A DNA stretch of 52,549 nt from Rariglobus sp. (lineage in GTDB: Bacteria; Verrucomicrobiota; Verrucomicrobiia; Opitutales; Opitutaceae): NCBI GenBank assembly GCA_029266495.1, contig JAQSWS010000041.1, positions 1 through 52,549 of the forward strand. The letters are read 5' to 3'. Below, in pieces: positions 18,707 to 27,430 of the stretch; positions within the stretch are counted from its first letter, which is position 1, and every line of letters starts with the position of its first letter. The position numbers and the translations under genes were made by a program. The notes below the pieces were generated by a model. The model did not search any database. It saw only the letters and a program-made list of their open reading frames with translations, and was not told the origin of the DNA.

Positions 18707-19081
18707 TCAGGCCGCCGGTTTGTCGGGCGGTGAAGGAGGCGAGGCATCTTCGGTCGGGGATTTGGCTGCGGCGGGTGAAATGGGGGGCGTCTCCAGGGAA
18801 TCAATCGTGGTGAGCGGTTCGATCGTGGCAGGTGGCGCGGTATACAGCGGGCTTTTCGGGGAAGGCTTCGTCGTTGGCGGCGGCTCTTCGAGCACGCGCT
18901 TGATTTCGTTCTCCACCCCGGCGGTGGCTTTTTTGAATTCACGGACCGACCGGCCCAGTCCGCGGGCCAGCTCGGGCAAACGCTGGCCTCCGAAAAGCAG
19001 CAGGATGACCAGGAAAATGAGCATCATTTCCCCGCCGCCGAGGCCGTCGATGAAGGCGAATGAAATGGATGAGGAAGCCAT
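18707..19081 (-). CDS. tatA: Twin-arginine translocase subunit TatA/TatE
   Basis: This 124-residue protein is predicted from the ATG at 19081. A single hydrophobic helix (MMLIFLVILLLFGG) is followed by the conserved amphipathic helix QRLPELARGLGRSVREFKKA, the TatA/B/E signature with its FG hinge. A Pro/Ser/Thr-rich tail completes it. TatA forms the export pore for folded proteins. A Tat substrate candidate with an SRRDFL signal is encoded in the same window at 31153. No tatC is adjacent. Confidence 0.9.
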   Translation of the reverse strand: MASSSISFAFIDGLGGGEMMLIFLVILLLFGGQRLPELARGLGRSVREFKKATAGVENEIKRVLEEPPPTTKPSPKSPLYTAPPATIEPLTTIDSLETPPISPAAAKSPTEDASPPSPPDKPAA

Positions 19082-19135
19082 AAGGATGGGAAACGATAAC
19101 ACGGGGCCCTCGCCGGGCCAGCACGCGGGCGGATT

Positions 19136-20056
19136 TTATTTCACGGCGATTTCGACCACGAAGCTTTGTGCGTGGCCGGGCTGGACCCAGTGGAGGCCGA
19201 TCTTGGTCTCGGGCGCATTGGGCGGACCCATCCAGGGTTCGACGCAGTAGAAAGGAGACTCGGGAGCCGCGGTCCAGGTGACGAAAGCCGCCTCGGCGGG
19301 AGGCACGGCGGCGGTGCCGTGGCGGACGGTGACATGGCCGGGGCCGGAAGCCGGGCCGAACGTGACGGCGTTGGACTTGAGACCGAGGTGAATGGCGTCC
19401 ACGAGCGCGGGGTTGTCGAGGCGCTCCTCGGGCTTGAGGATGGGGCCGGGGACGAGTTTGCCGGCGGGGTCCTGACGGTGCGTGCGCGTGGCCGGGATGC
19501 GGATGGCGTAGTCACCGCGAGAGAGACCCTCGGTCCAGGGCACGGTGAAATAGAAATGATGGCCGGCGCTCCACGGGATGGATTGGGTGTCCAGGTTGCG
19601 CAAGGTGAGTTCGCAAGCGAGGCCGAGTTCGGAGAAGCGATAGGCGACGGTGAACTCGTAATTGAAAGGATACGCCTGCTTCGATTCGTCGGTCGGCACG
19701 AGGACGGCGGTGAAGCCGCGCGCGTCGAGCCGGGTGACCTTGAAGACGCCTTCGCGTGCGAAGCCATGCATCGGCATGACGCGGCGCATGCCGGCCGGGT
19801 CGCGCCAGTAGCCGATTTCACCGGCATCGAATGTGCGGGCGTTGAAGGGGAAAAGAATCGGATTGCCGCCGCGGACCTTATGAAAGGCGCCGAAGTCGGC
19901 ATCCTCGGGCCAGTAAAGAATGTCGCGGACCGAGCCGTCGCCGAGGCCGAGGTGCCAGTTCATCAGGCGCGCCCCGTGTTCGGGCAGGGCGAGGAAGGTC
20001 GAGTTGCCGACTTTCCAGCGGGTGAGTGTTTTTCCGAGATAGGACACCTTTTCCAT
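19136..20056 (-). CDS. Aldose 1-epimerase family protein
   Basis: This 306-residue protein has a galactose-mutarotase-like beta-sandwich pattern: GARLMNWHLGLGDGSVRDILYWPED, GGNPILFPFNARTF, MPMHGFAREGVFKV (conserved His), WSAGHHFYFTVPW (second His region) and FYCVEPWMGPPNAP near the end. Family members interconvert alpha and beta anomers of sugars or sugar phosphates. Its divergent neighbour is the NfeD protease gene; there is no obvious operon partner. The sugar substrate cannot be deduced. Confidence 0.88.
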   Translation of the reverse strand: MEKVSYLGKTLTRWKVGNSTFLALPEHGARLMNWHLGLGDGSVRDILYWPEDADFGAFHKVRGGNPILFPFNARTFDAGEIGYWRDPAGMRRVMPMHGFAREGVFKVTRLDARGFTAVLVPTDESKQAYPFNYEFTVAYRFSELGLACELTLRNLDTQSIPWSAGHHFYFTVPWTEGLSRGDYAIRIPATRTHRQDPAGKLVPGPILKPEERLDNPALVDAIHLGLKSNAVTFGPASGPGHVTVRHGTAAVPPAEAAFVTWTAAPESPFYCVEPWMGPPNAPETKIGLHWVQPGHAQSFVVEIAVK

Positions 20057-20187
20057 GAGCGGTTGTTTTCACGCGCACCACCCGCGCAGGCAAAGGGATT
20101 TTATGGAAACAGGCAGGAGAGTTTATAACGCGCTGATACACCGTGACGCTTGCGCATTGAATCACGGGGATATTATCGTCCCGGCTT

Positions 20188-20586
20188 ATGATGCGTGTTT
20201 TCCTTGCCCTGCTCACGGTCATCGTCGCCCCGGCCCTCATGCTCCGGGCGCAGGCGGTGGCGCCGGCCGCAGGGGAAGTTCCGTCCAAAAAAACCGTCAG
20301 GACGGTGATGGTGATTCCGGTGCGCGATCAGATCGACAAACCGATTCTCTACGTGTTGCGGCGCGGTCTTAAGGAAGCGATCGACAACCACGCGGATGCG
20401 GTGGTGCTCGATATGAAAACCCCCGGCGGCGCGGGCCACATCGCCTTTGAAATGATGGAGGCGCTTCAGAAATTCGAGGGGGAAACCATCACGTTTATCA
20501 ACGACGAGGCGATTTCGGCGGGCGCGTTTATCTCCGCGGCGACGGATGAAATCTACTTTACGCCGTTTGGCGTCATCGGCTTTTGA
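20188..20586 (+). CDS. NfeD/ClpP-class membrane serine protease, N-terminal fragment (frame-broken)
   Basis: This 132-residue piece has a signal peptide (MMRVFLALLTVIVAPALMLRAQA) and the first part of the ClpP-class protease domain of NfeD-type proteins: DAVVLDMKTPGG and TFINDEAISAGAFISAATDEIYFTPFGVIG with the expected nucleophile Ser110. It then hits TGA. The rest of the protein continues in another frame from 20583. About 20-25 residues normally found between GVIG and RAISEG, including the region that carries the catalytic lysine in this family, are missing. The gene appears broken by a small deletion, or read through a -1 slip at the TTTTGA. Confidence 0.75.
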   Translation: MMRVFLALLTVIVAPALMLRAQAVAPAAGEVPSKKTVRTVMVIPVRDQIDKPILYVLRRGLKEAIDNHADAVVLDMKTPGGAGHIAFEMMEALQKFEGETITFINDEAISAGAFISAATDEIYFTPFGVIGF

Positions 20587-21548
20587 GGGCGAAAATCCGG
20601 GCGATCTCGGAAGGCGAGCCGTATCGGGGCGCGGTCATCTCGGCGATGATCGACAAGGATTATGAGCTGAAGATCGGCGAGGCGGTGATCAAACCCAAGG
20701 GGGAGCTGCTTTCGTTGACTGCGACCGAGGCGAGCAAAACCTACGGTGAGCCGCCGCAGGCGCTGCTCGCCGCGGGCATCGCGAAGGACGTGGAGGATTT
20801 GCTCACGCAGAGATACGGCGCGGGCAATTTCACGGTGAAGCGGCTTGAGGTCACCTGGTCGGAGGAGCTGGCCCAATACCTGAACACGCTTTCGCCGATC
20901 CTGATGGGGCTCGGCTTGCTGGCGGTGTTTATCGAGTTCAAGACGCCGGGTTTCGGTTTCTTCGGAATCTCGGGGGGCATCCTGCTGGGTCTGGTATTCT
21001 TTGGCCATTACATCGCGGGACTTTCGGGTCATGAGCCGGCGCTGGTGTTTGCGCTGGGCGTCCTGCTGGTGTTCGCCGAGATCCTGTTTTTCCCCGGTGT
21101 GATCGTGGCGGCGCTGACGGGCGTGCTGCTGATGCTGGGCGCGCTGGTGTGGTCGATGGCCGACCTCTGGCCAAACGAACCGGTGACGATCGATGGCGAC
21201 GTGTTCACCGCGCCTTTGCTCAACATGGGTCTTGGCGTGCTGGTGGCGCTGGCCCTGGCCGTGGCGTTCGCCCGCTTTCTTCCACGCGGATGGTTCTGGG
21301 ATAAAATGGTTCTGCAGGCGGCGATCGACACCCACTCGCAAGCCTCCGCCAGCGACGCGGCCGGGGCCGGCGTGCTGATCGGCCGGCGCGGGGTTGCGGC
21401 GACGGCGCTCATGCCCTCGGGGCAGGTGGAAATCGACGGACGCCGTTATGAAGCGCGTGTGAGCGTCGGCGCGATCGAGGCGGGCGCGCCCGTGGTCGTC
21501 GTGCGCCGCAGTGATTTCAGCCTGATCGTGGAGAGGGCCGAAGCATGA
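20583..21548 (+). CDS. NfeD-family protein, C-terminal fragment of the broken protease
   Basis: This 321-residue frame starts at a TTG that overlaps the stop of the preceding fragment. It begins RAKIRAISEGEPYRGAVISAMIDKDYEL, which matches the middle of NfeD-type proteases rather than a natural N terminus. Several membrane helices follow (LSPILMGLGLLAVFIEF, GFFGISGGILLGLVFFGHYIAGL, LVFAEILFFPGVIVAALTGVLLMLGALVW) and then a C-terminal OB-fold NfeD domain. It overlaps the next gene by 4 bp and appears intact from here on, so the membrane and OB parts may still be made. Confidence 0.78.
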   Translation: MRAKIRAISEGEPYRGAVISAMIDKDYELKIGEAVIKPKGELLSLTATEASKTYGEPPQALLAAGIAKDVEDLLTQRYGAGNFTVKRLEVTWSEELAQYLNTLSPILMGLGLLAVFIEFKTPGFGFFGISGGILLGLVFFGHYIAGLSGHEPALVFALGVLLVFAEILFFPGVIVAALTGVLLMLGALVWSMADLWPNEPVTIDGDVFTAPLLNMGLGVLVALALAVAFARFLPRGWFWDKMVLQAAIDTHSQASASDAAGAGVLIGRRGVAATALMPSGQVEIDGRRYEARVSVGAIEAGAPVVVVRRSDFSLIVERAEA

Positions 21549-22012
21549 GCGCGATCACCACATTATTTATCGCGGGGGCGGTGCTGCTTGCGGCCGAGGT
21601 GTTCGTGCCCGGTGCGATTCTCGGAATTTTTGCGGCGATCGCCTTGCTGGCGGGCGTGGTGCTGGCGTTTGTCGACCATGGTTCGGCGGGCGGCTGGATC
21701 GCGATCGCGGCCGCGCTCGGGCTTGCGGCGTTTACCCTTTGGTTTGAGTTCATCATCCTGCCGAAAACGGCCTTGGGCCGGCGGCTCTTTCTCCATGCCG
21801 AGATCAAGGGTGCGAGCCAGCCGGCGCTGGCGGAGCGAGACACCGTGCTCGGCCGGGATGGTGTCGCCGACACGGTGCTGGCGCCGAGCGGCTATGTTGT
21901 GGTGGCGGGAAAACGCTACGAGGCGTATTCACGCTCGGGCCTGATCGCAAAGGGCGAGGCGTTGCGCGTCGTGGAGCTGGATAACTTTCGTCTGATCGTC
22001 CAAAAAAACTAA
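21545..22012 (+). CDS. NfeD-like short membrane protein
   Basis: This 155-residue protein has an N-terminal hydrophobic part of three to four helices ([39 protein letters not shown] and a further pair). A small OB-fold domain follows ([41 protein letters not shown]), the NfeD C-terminal type. It overlaps the preceding fragment by 4 bp and is followed after 4 bp by floA. NfeD proteins are known companions of flotillin-like scaffolds and probably organise membrane domains with them. Confidence 0.85.
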   Translation: MSAITTLFIAGAVLLAAEVFVPGAILGIFAAIALLAGVVLAFVDHGSAGGWIAIAAALGLAAFTLWFEFIILPKTALGRRLFLHAEIKGASQPALAERDTVLGRDGVADTVLAPSGYVVVAGKRYEAYSRSGLIAKGEALRVVELDNFRLIVQKN

Positions 22013-22016
22013 TCCT

Positions 22017-23012
22017 ATGAACTGGTTCCTTATCGTCGTTATCGGCCTGCCCGTCCTCATCGTGGGCGGCATCGTTCTTTCATTTTTCAGCGTATGGCTG
22101 CGTGCCTGGCTGGCGGGCGCCTACGTGGGGATCGTCACGCTGGTTGCCATGCGCCTGCGCCAGGTGCCCTACGGCCTGGTGGTTGACGCGCGCATCACCG
22201 CCAAAAAAGCAGGCATCGACATTTCAATCGATGACATCGAGGCGCACTTCCTCGCCGGCGGCAATGTCGTCCCCACGATCCAGGCGCTGATCGCGGCGCA
22301 GAAGGCCGGCATCGAGTTGAGCTGGAATCGCGCCTGTGCGATCGACCTCGCGACCAAGGGCTCCGGCAAATCAGTCGTCGAGGCCGTGCGCACGAGCGTC
22401 GATCCGAAGGTGATCGACTGCCCCAATCCCGAGGCCGGTCGCACGACGATTGATGGCGTGGCGAAGGACGGCATCCAGGTGAAGGTGAAGGCCCGCGTGA
22501 CGGTGCGCACCAATCTCGATCGTTTCGTCGGTGGTGCCAAGGAGGATACGATCATCGCCCGCGTGGGTGAGGGCATCGTTTCGACCATCGGTTCCTCGGA
22601 AAGTTACAAGGTGGTGCTGGAGTCGCCTGACAGTATTTCGAAAACGGTCCTTGCGCGCGGTCTCGACGTGGGCACGGCATTCGAAATTCTCTCGATCGAC
22701 ATTGCCGACGTGGACGTTGGTGAAAACGTCGGTGCAAAGCTCCAGGAAGCGCAGGCCGAGGCCAACAAGAGCATCGCCCAGGCGCAGGCGGAAATCCGTC
22801 GTGCCGCCGCCGTGGCCGTGGAGCAGGAAATGAAGGCCAAGGTGCAGGAGATGCAGGCGGAGGTCGTGCGTGCGCAGGCGGAGGTGCCGAAGGCGATCGC
22901 GGAGGCATTCCGCTCCGGCCGCCTGGGCGTGATGGATTATTACAAGATGGAAAACGTGCAGTCCGACACCGCCATGCGGAAGTCGATCGCACATCCCGAC
23001 GACAAAAAGTAA
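22017..23012 (+). CDS. floA: Flotillin-like protein FloA
   Basis: This 331-residue protein matches the FloA family in length and layout. A membrane hairpin lies at 1-45 ([39 protein letters not shown]). An SPFH-like domain follows ([31 protein letters not shown] through [16 protein letters not shown]). The C-terminal Ala/Glu-rich helical region ([19 protein letters not shown]) ends in the conserved [24 protein letters not shown]. FloA assembles membrane microdomains. The order NfeD protease, NfeD, FloA and a coiled-coil protein within a few bases of each other indicates one operon. Confidence 0.95.
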   Translation: MNWFLIVVIGLPVLIVGGIVLSFFSVWLRAWLAGAYVGIVTLVAMRLRQVPYGLVVDARITAKKAGIDISIDDIEAHFLAGGNVVPTIQALIAAQKAGIELSWNRACAIDLATKGSGKSVVEAVRTSVDPKVIDCPNPEAGRTTIDGVAKDGIQVKVKARVTVRTNLDRFVGGAKEDTIIARVGEGIVSTIGSSESYKVVLESPDSISKTVLARGLDVGTAFEILSIDIADVDVGENVGAKLQEAQAEANKSIAQAQAEIRRAAAVAVEQEMKAKVQEMQAEVVRAQAEVPKAIAEAFRSGRLGVMDYYKMENVQSDTAMRKSIAHPDDKK

Positions 23013-23018
23013 CCGGCC

Positions 23019-23630
23019 ATGGACTGGATCCAAGATCATCTCCAGCTCGTCATCGCGGCCGCCGCCGCGATCGCCTACTGGCTGAATGCACGCCGGAAGG
23101 ACAAGGCGGGACAGGCCGCCGATTACGATGGTGATGGCAAGCCCGACAACGTGCCGGGCGGTGCTCGCGCGATGCGCGAGCACGAGCAGGCGATGGAGCA
23201 CGCCGAGACCACCCGGCGTATTCAGGAAGAAATACGCCGTAAGATCGCCGAGCGCCAGGGCGGCGGCCATGCGGTCCCGCCGCCGATGCCGCCAGCGATG
23301 CCTCCGGCTCCGCCGGTGCTCCGGCGCGAGCAGCCGGAGCGGGCGCGTCAGGCGATGGAGGAGCGTCGCGCAGAGGCGGAACGTGAGGCGGCCGTGGTGC
23401 TGGAGCGCCAGCGGGGACTGGCCGCGCAACTTGCCGCGCTGCAGGCACGGAAGGCCGAGGCCGGCCGCGAGGCGAAGTCAGTGTGGGCATCGCAGCAGCC
23501 GGAACCCGTGGCAACGCCGGGGCGGGTGCGCGATGACGCCGGGCTGCTGGCCGAGTTGCGCAATGCGCGTTCGCTCCGCCGGGCGATCATCCTGCGCGAA
23601 GTGCTCGGCACCCCGGTGGGGTTGCGGTAA
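23019..23630 (+). CDS. Hypothetical membrane-anchored coiled-coil protein in the floA operon
   Basis: This 203-residue protein starts 6 bp after floA. One N-terminal hydrophobic helix (LQLVIAAAAAIAYWLNARR) is followed by charged helices (EHEQAMEHAETTRRIQEEIRRKIAERQ), a Pro-rich linker and a second coiled coil (RQAMEERRAEAEREAAVVLERQ). It ends with a conserved-looking RNARSLRRAIILREVLGTPVGLR. I do not recognise a domain. Its position and coiled coils suggest a FloA/NfeD partner; function unknown. Confidence 0.75.
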   Translation: MDWIQDHLQLVIAAAAAIAYWLNARRKDKAGQAADYDGDGKPDNVPGGARAMREHEQAMEHAETTRRIQEEIRRKIAERQGGGHAVPPPMPPAMPPAPPVLRREQPERARQAMEERRAEAEREAAVVLERQRGLAAQLAALQARKAEAGREAKSVWASQQPEPVATPGRVRDDAGLLAELRNARSLRRAIILREVLGTPVGLR

Positions 23631-24111
23631 CAACCTCGTCGGGTTGCCTTAGAAAAGGGCGCCTCCCAACAGCCGGGAGGTGGAGCCCCGAACCCCCGCG
23701 CTCATGGCTCGATGAAGCGGGAGCATTCACCGTCTTGAATATCAGGACGGTTAAATAAAAACCACAGACGGTGAAGGAGGCGGGGCGCGGCTGCTGGACG
23801 CGCCGGTTCGGCGCAAGCATGCCTTTGGATATTCGCGGTGGTCCCAGCGGTCCCGCCCTAGCTCGCAACGAGCACGTCGTTTGACTGTCAATGACAGGCG
23901 GACTTGTTCCGCTGTCGGTCCACCGAGTAAGTGACCTGCATGAGCGAGTGGCCGAAGCATGAAGACCCCGGCAGGGGACGCGCTGGGGGCCGCCGTGAAC
24001 ATCCCTTTCGGGATTGGATCCCCGTCGATGAAGCGCCGGCGATCCATTCTGAGTCACCCTGCCCGGACCAAATGGCGCCGGGCGTTTTCCAACCCCAAAC
24101 CCCAACCCCAC
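23631..24111 (+). other. 481-bp gene-free leader between the floA operon and the GH26-like gene
   Basis: It starts with a small hairpin after the operon (CCTCCC 23662-23667 / GGGAGG 23675-23680). Next come two mutually exclusive stems sharing one arm: ACCGTC (23729-23734) can pair with GACGGT (23746-23751), or TTCACCGTC (23726-23734) with GACGGTGAA (23767-23775). The perfect operator TTGACTGTCAA is at 23881-23891. An in-frame upstream start at 23959 exists for the next gene, but the signal peptide begins at 24112. Confidence 0.6.
23881..23891. promoter_or_regulatory. Operator-like palindrome TTGACTGTCAA, site 1
   Basis: It is a perfect 11-bp palindrome 221 bp before the GH26-like start. It shares the core with sites at 28175, 35227, 42007 and 42110, all next to polysaccharide-use genes or the LacI gene. 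Binding by the LacI-type protein is inferred. Confidence 0.6.
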
Positions 24112-25659
24112 ATGTTAAGAAAACTAACCACGCTCACGCGATCCGGCGGGCTTTTGCTGGCCTTGCTGTGTTCCTCCCTCACGACGCAGGCACTTCCTCA
24201 ATTGGGCGTCTATCGCTGGGCCGCGCCCAGTGGCCCCGGCAATGTTAACACCTACAGCCAATGGCTCAACCAGCCCGACATGTGGGCGGAGGATTTCGAG
24301 GCCTCCGATAGCTGGAGCAATATCGCGGGGCCCAGTTGGATCTTGAATCCGTGGTCCACCTGGGTGGCGGCCAGACCCGGACGAACGCTGATCCTCAGCG
24401 TTCCGATGCTGCCCAGTTCGCCGTCAGACGTGTCCCTGGCCACGGGAGCCACGGGTGCGTATAACTCCTATTATCAAACCTTGGCGACCAACCTGGTGGC
24501 CAAAAATCTGGGGAATACGATCATTCGCCTGGGTTGGGAGTTCAATGGCGGCTGGTATAAGTGGGCGGCCAAGGGCAAGACGGCCGACTTCATCGCGTAT
24601 TGGCGGCAGATCGTCACCACGATGCGCGCGGTGCCGGGAGCGGCGAACCTCAAGTTCTGCTTCAATCCGGTGTATGGTTATCAGCAGTTTCTCGCCGACC
24701 AAGCGTATCCGGGCGACCCCTACGTGGATTATGTCGCGCTGGATGTTTACGACGAATCCTGGATTGCGAACACCTATCCCTGGCCGGCCGGCACCAGCGC
24801 GGCGGAAATCGAGTCGCGGCGCGCGACGGTATGGAATGACCTGCTCAACGGCGTTCGCGGTTTGAACTACTGGAAGAACTTCGCGGCCAGCCATGGAAAG
24901 CCCTTCGCGATCGGCGAATGGGGCGTGAACAATCGCAGTGACGGTCATGGCGGCCTGGATAACGCCCAATTCATAACCAACATGTATGACTTCATGACGA
25001 ACAACCCGGTGGCGTGGGCGGTGTATTTCGACGTGCAGGCCGGCGATGGCCATCACCAGCTTTCACCGACCACCAGCGGCACGAATTTCCCGCTGGCCCG
25101 CGCGCGCTTCCTCGAGCTGTTCAGCGGGGTGAAACTTCAGGATGAGTTCACGAGCGGCAGCACCGCGAACTGGACGCCAAATCTGCCCGCGCAATGGCTG
25201 ATCGTGAGCGATGCCGGAGACAACGCCTACAAATGGGATTTCAACTGGACCAACCAAGGCGGGCTCAGCACCGCGGGCAGCAGCACCTGGACCGACTACA
25301 CCGTGTCTGCGGAAATGAAGATCACGGATCTGCAAAGCTGGAGTGAAACCCACCTGTATGCGCGCTACACCGACTCCAGTAATTACTACCGGCTGATGGT
25401 GCAGGACCAGGGCGGGACGCGGAAGCTGGTGCTGCAGAAAAGAGCGGCCGGCACACTCACCGCGCTCGGCTCGGCAAGCGCCGCCATCAATGCCAACACC
25501 TGGTATCACCTGGCGCTGGACGTGGCGGGCGGCACCCTGACGGTTTATCTGAACGGAACCCAGGTGTTGCAACGAACGGACGCTTCTCTGGCCGCCGGAA
25601 AGGTCGGGCTCGGGGCCTGGAAGCAGGACGTGCAGTTCGACAGTGTATTGGTGCAGTAA
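24112..25659 (+). CDS. Secreted GH26-like glycoside hydrolase with a C-terminal LamG-like domain
   Basis: This 515-residue protein is predicted from the ATG at 24112 with a signal peptide (MLRKLTTLTRSGGLLLALLCSS). Residues about 28-370 resemble GH26 (beta-mannanase clan GH-A): RLGWEFNGGWYKW supplies the acid/base Glu143 and FAIGEWGV the nucleophile Glu269, followed by YFDVQAGDGHHQL. Residues about 375-515 form a concanavalin-like beta-sandwich probably used for sugar binding. It is a paralogue of the larger protein at 32489 with the same catalytic blocks. A perfect operator-like site lies upstream and a terminator downstream. The substrate could be mannan or another plant or algal glycan; the subfamily is uncertain. 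Confidence 0.8.
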   Translation: MLRKLTTLTRSGGLLLALLCSSLTTQALPQLGVYRWAAPSGPGNVNTYSQWLNQPDMWAEDFEASDSWSNIAGPSWILNPWSTWVAARPGRTLILSVPMLPSSPSDVSLATGATGAYNSYYQTLATNLVAKNLGNTIIRLGWEFNGGWYKWAAKGKTADFIAYWRQIVTTMRAVPGAANLKFCFNPVYGYQQFLADQAYPGDPYVDYVALDVYDESWIANTYPWPAGTSAAEIESRRATVWNDLLNGVRGLNYWKNFAASHGKPFAIGEWGVNNRSDGHGGLDNAQFITNMYDFMTNNPVAWAVYFDVQAGDGHHQLSPTTSGTNFPLARARFLELFSGVKLQDEFTSGSTANWTPNLPAQWLIVSDAGDNAYKWDFNWTNQGGLSTAGSSTWTDYTVSAEMKITDLQSWSETHLYARYTDSSNYYRLMVQDQGGTRKLVLQKRAAGTLTALGSASAAINANTWYHLALDVAGGTLTVYLNGTQVLQRTDASLAAGKVGLGAWKQDVQFDSVLVQ

Positions 25660-25691
25660 GGATCGCAGTCGCTTCGAGACGACCAGCTATG

Positions 25692-25730
25692 GGCCTCCTC
25701 CGGTTCGTTCCGGAGGGGGCCTTTGTATTT
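25692..25730 (+). terminator. Intrinsic terminator after the GH26-like gene
   Basis: The stem GGCCTCCTCCGG (25692-25703) / CCGGAGGGGGCC (25710-25721) has one T-G wobble and a 6-nt loop. It is followed by TTTGTATTT, 33 bp after the stop codon. Confidence 0.75.
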
Positions 25731-25825
25731 GAAGATTAGATACAGATCACTGGTTTGAGCTTATGCCCGGGGCCCGATCACTGTGACTTTGCAGGGCTGC
25801 AATCCAGAAGCATTCAGCTGCCGGA

Positions 25826-27430
25826 TTAGGGCGCGTCCGTCCGGAAGGTGAAGGCGGGCAGGCCGTCGGCGTTGAACAGGTTCGCCCAGGCGAGAGGCCA
25901 GGTCCAGGCGTAGCGGGCCGCCACGGGACGGGAAACTTGCGGACTCGAAAGAACAACGGTTTTCCCGTCGATGCGGGCCTCCGCCCAGTGAAATTTCTTA
26001 TCCTCGCCGGCGATCAGGAACCCTTGGAGTGGCTGGCCGGCGGGAGTGGTCAGGCCCTTGCCCGTGTGAGTGAAGGTGATGCGGAGCGTGTTTCCTTCCG
26101 GTTTCGCCGACTCATACACCGGGCCGTAGTATTCCGCGGGTTTGCCATACACCGCGCCCATGGCGACCAGGCAACCGCGGGTGCCATAGCCTGATTTGTT
26201 GACCGGGTGAAGACCGCCGACCAGATCCGTCGTGGTCACCAGAAAGGTGTTGGGGTTTTGAGCGATGCGATAGCTCTCCTGATGTTTGCTCGAGAAATAA
26301 TCCTGTGCGGGCGGCTTTGATGGCAGAGGCTCGAACGGTTTCGCGCCGCGATTGACCGGGTTGTCGGGGTTCAGTGCGCAGCCGCCTCCGCTGGGTTTTT
26401 TAACATAGAGCCAGGGAAATTCTCCCTGTCCCCAGTTTTTTCGCCAGGCGCGAATCAGTCCGGACATCAACGAGATTTGATCGATTCCGCCCGTGCTGCC
26501 GCCTTCTCCCTGGTCCCAGAGCACACCACGGATTGCAAAGGGAATGATCGGGCGGACGAACTGATCGTAAAACTCTCCGGTGGTTTGTTGGCCGTAGGGT
26601 TTGGGCCTGGCGGGCGCTTTGGGCCATTGGCTTTCCGGTGTGCCCGCCGCCTTGGCGGCGGCGGTCTTCTCCTGCCATTGTTTCAGGGAGGCCTCGTAGT
26701 TTTTCATCCGCGACTCCAGTGGCTCCTTTGCGTTGCTGAGGGCGGCGGCTTGCTGGATGACGGGGTCCGATCTGAAGGACTCCGCGTCGATCCAAGGACC
26801 CGAGGGTGAACCCGCGACGGCCGCCTGGATCAGGCCCACGGGAACGCCGAGTTCCTCCTGCAGCTTTAGTCCGTAATAGAATAGTTGTGCGGAGAACGAG
26901 CGGGTTTTCTTGGGATCCCACTGGCTCCATTTCAAATGGGTCTTCCCGTTGCGGAAGACGCGCACATTGGGGTGAAGTTGGTCGGCGGCTTCCTTGAGGA
27001 TCGGGTCGTCCTTGTCATACATGGTGACAGGGCTGTCTATGTTGGATTGGCCGGAGCCCACCCAGACTTCGCCGACGACGACATCCTTGAGTGTGATGGT
27101 GTTTTTTCCGGTCACGATCAGCTCGCCGGGGTCGCCGGGTTGGAGCGGGTCGAGCTTGATCATCCATTTCCCGGAGGCATCGGCGGCGGTGCGTTTTGTC
27201 TGGCCGTGGAATGCTACGGAGACAGCTTCGCCGGGTTCGGCCGTGCCCCAGACGGGGACGGGCATGCCGCGTTGCAGCACCATGTGGCTGTCCAAAACGG
27301 GGGGAAGCTCCACCTTGGCAAACGCGTTCGACGTCGCGCAAAGCGCAAGGAGGGCAAGCCAGCCCGAGCGGAGCGCGAGCCTGCGAGGAAAAAAGGGACT
27401 GCGAGGCGAGGAGGGGCTCATGGCGGTCAT
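25826..27430 (-). CDS. Sialate O-acetylesterase-like SGNH hydrolase (secreted)
   Basis: This 534-residue protein has a signal peptide (SGWLALLALCATSNAFA) after an Arg/Ser-rich head; the ATG at 27421 is an alternative start. The SGNH-type block EVWVGSGQSNIDSPV (GQSN 127-130, catalytic Ser129) and VLWDQGEGG mark the sialate O-acetylesterase family, which removes acetyl groups from glycans. A jelly-roll-like first part (VLDSHMVLQRGMPVPVWGTAEPGE) is typical. Its start overlaps the stop of the upstream accessory gene by 4 bp, so they are coupled. In this context it probably de-acetylates a plant or algal polysaccharide rather than sialic acid. Confidence 0.87.
   Translation of the reverse strand: MTAMSPSSPRSPFFPRRLALRSGWLALLALCATSNAFAKVELPPVLDSHMVLQRGMPVPVWGTAEPGEAVSVAFHGQTKRTAADASGKWMIKLDPLQPGDPGELIVTGKNTITLKDVVVGEVWVGSGQSNIDSPVTMYDKDDPILKEAADQLHPNVRVFRNGKTHLKWSQWDPKKTRSFSAQLFYYGLKLQEELGVPVGLIQAAVAGSPSGPWIDAESFRSDPVIQQAAALSNAKEPLESRMKNYEASLKQWQEKTAAAKAAGTPESQWPKAPARPKPYGQQTTGEFYDQFVRPIIPFAIRGVLWDQGEGGSTGGIDQISLMSGLIRAWRKNWGQGEFPWLYVKKPSGGGCALNPDNPVNRGAKPFEPLPSKPPAQDYFSSKHQESYRIAQNPNTFLVTTTDLVGGLHPVNKSGYGTRGCLVAMGAVYGKPAEYYGPVYESAKPEGNTLRITFTHTGKGLTTPAGQPLQGFLIAGEDKKFHWAEARIDGKTVVLSSPQVSRPVAARYAWTWPLAWANLFNADGLPAFTFRTDAP

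Noticed and set aside
20575-20590. Programmed -1 frameshift producing a full NfeD protease
   Set aside because: The TTTTGA could slip, but the joined product would still lack the segment with the catalytic lysine; a deletion is the simpler reading.
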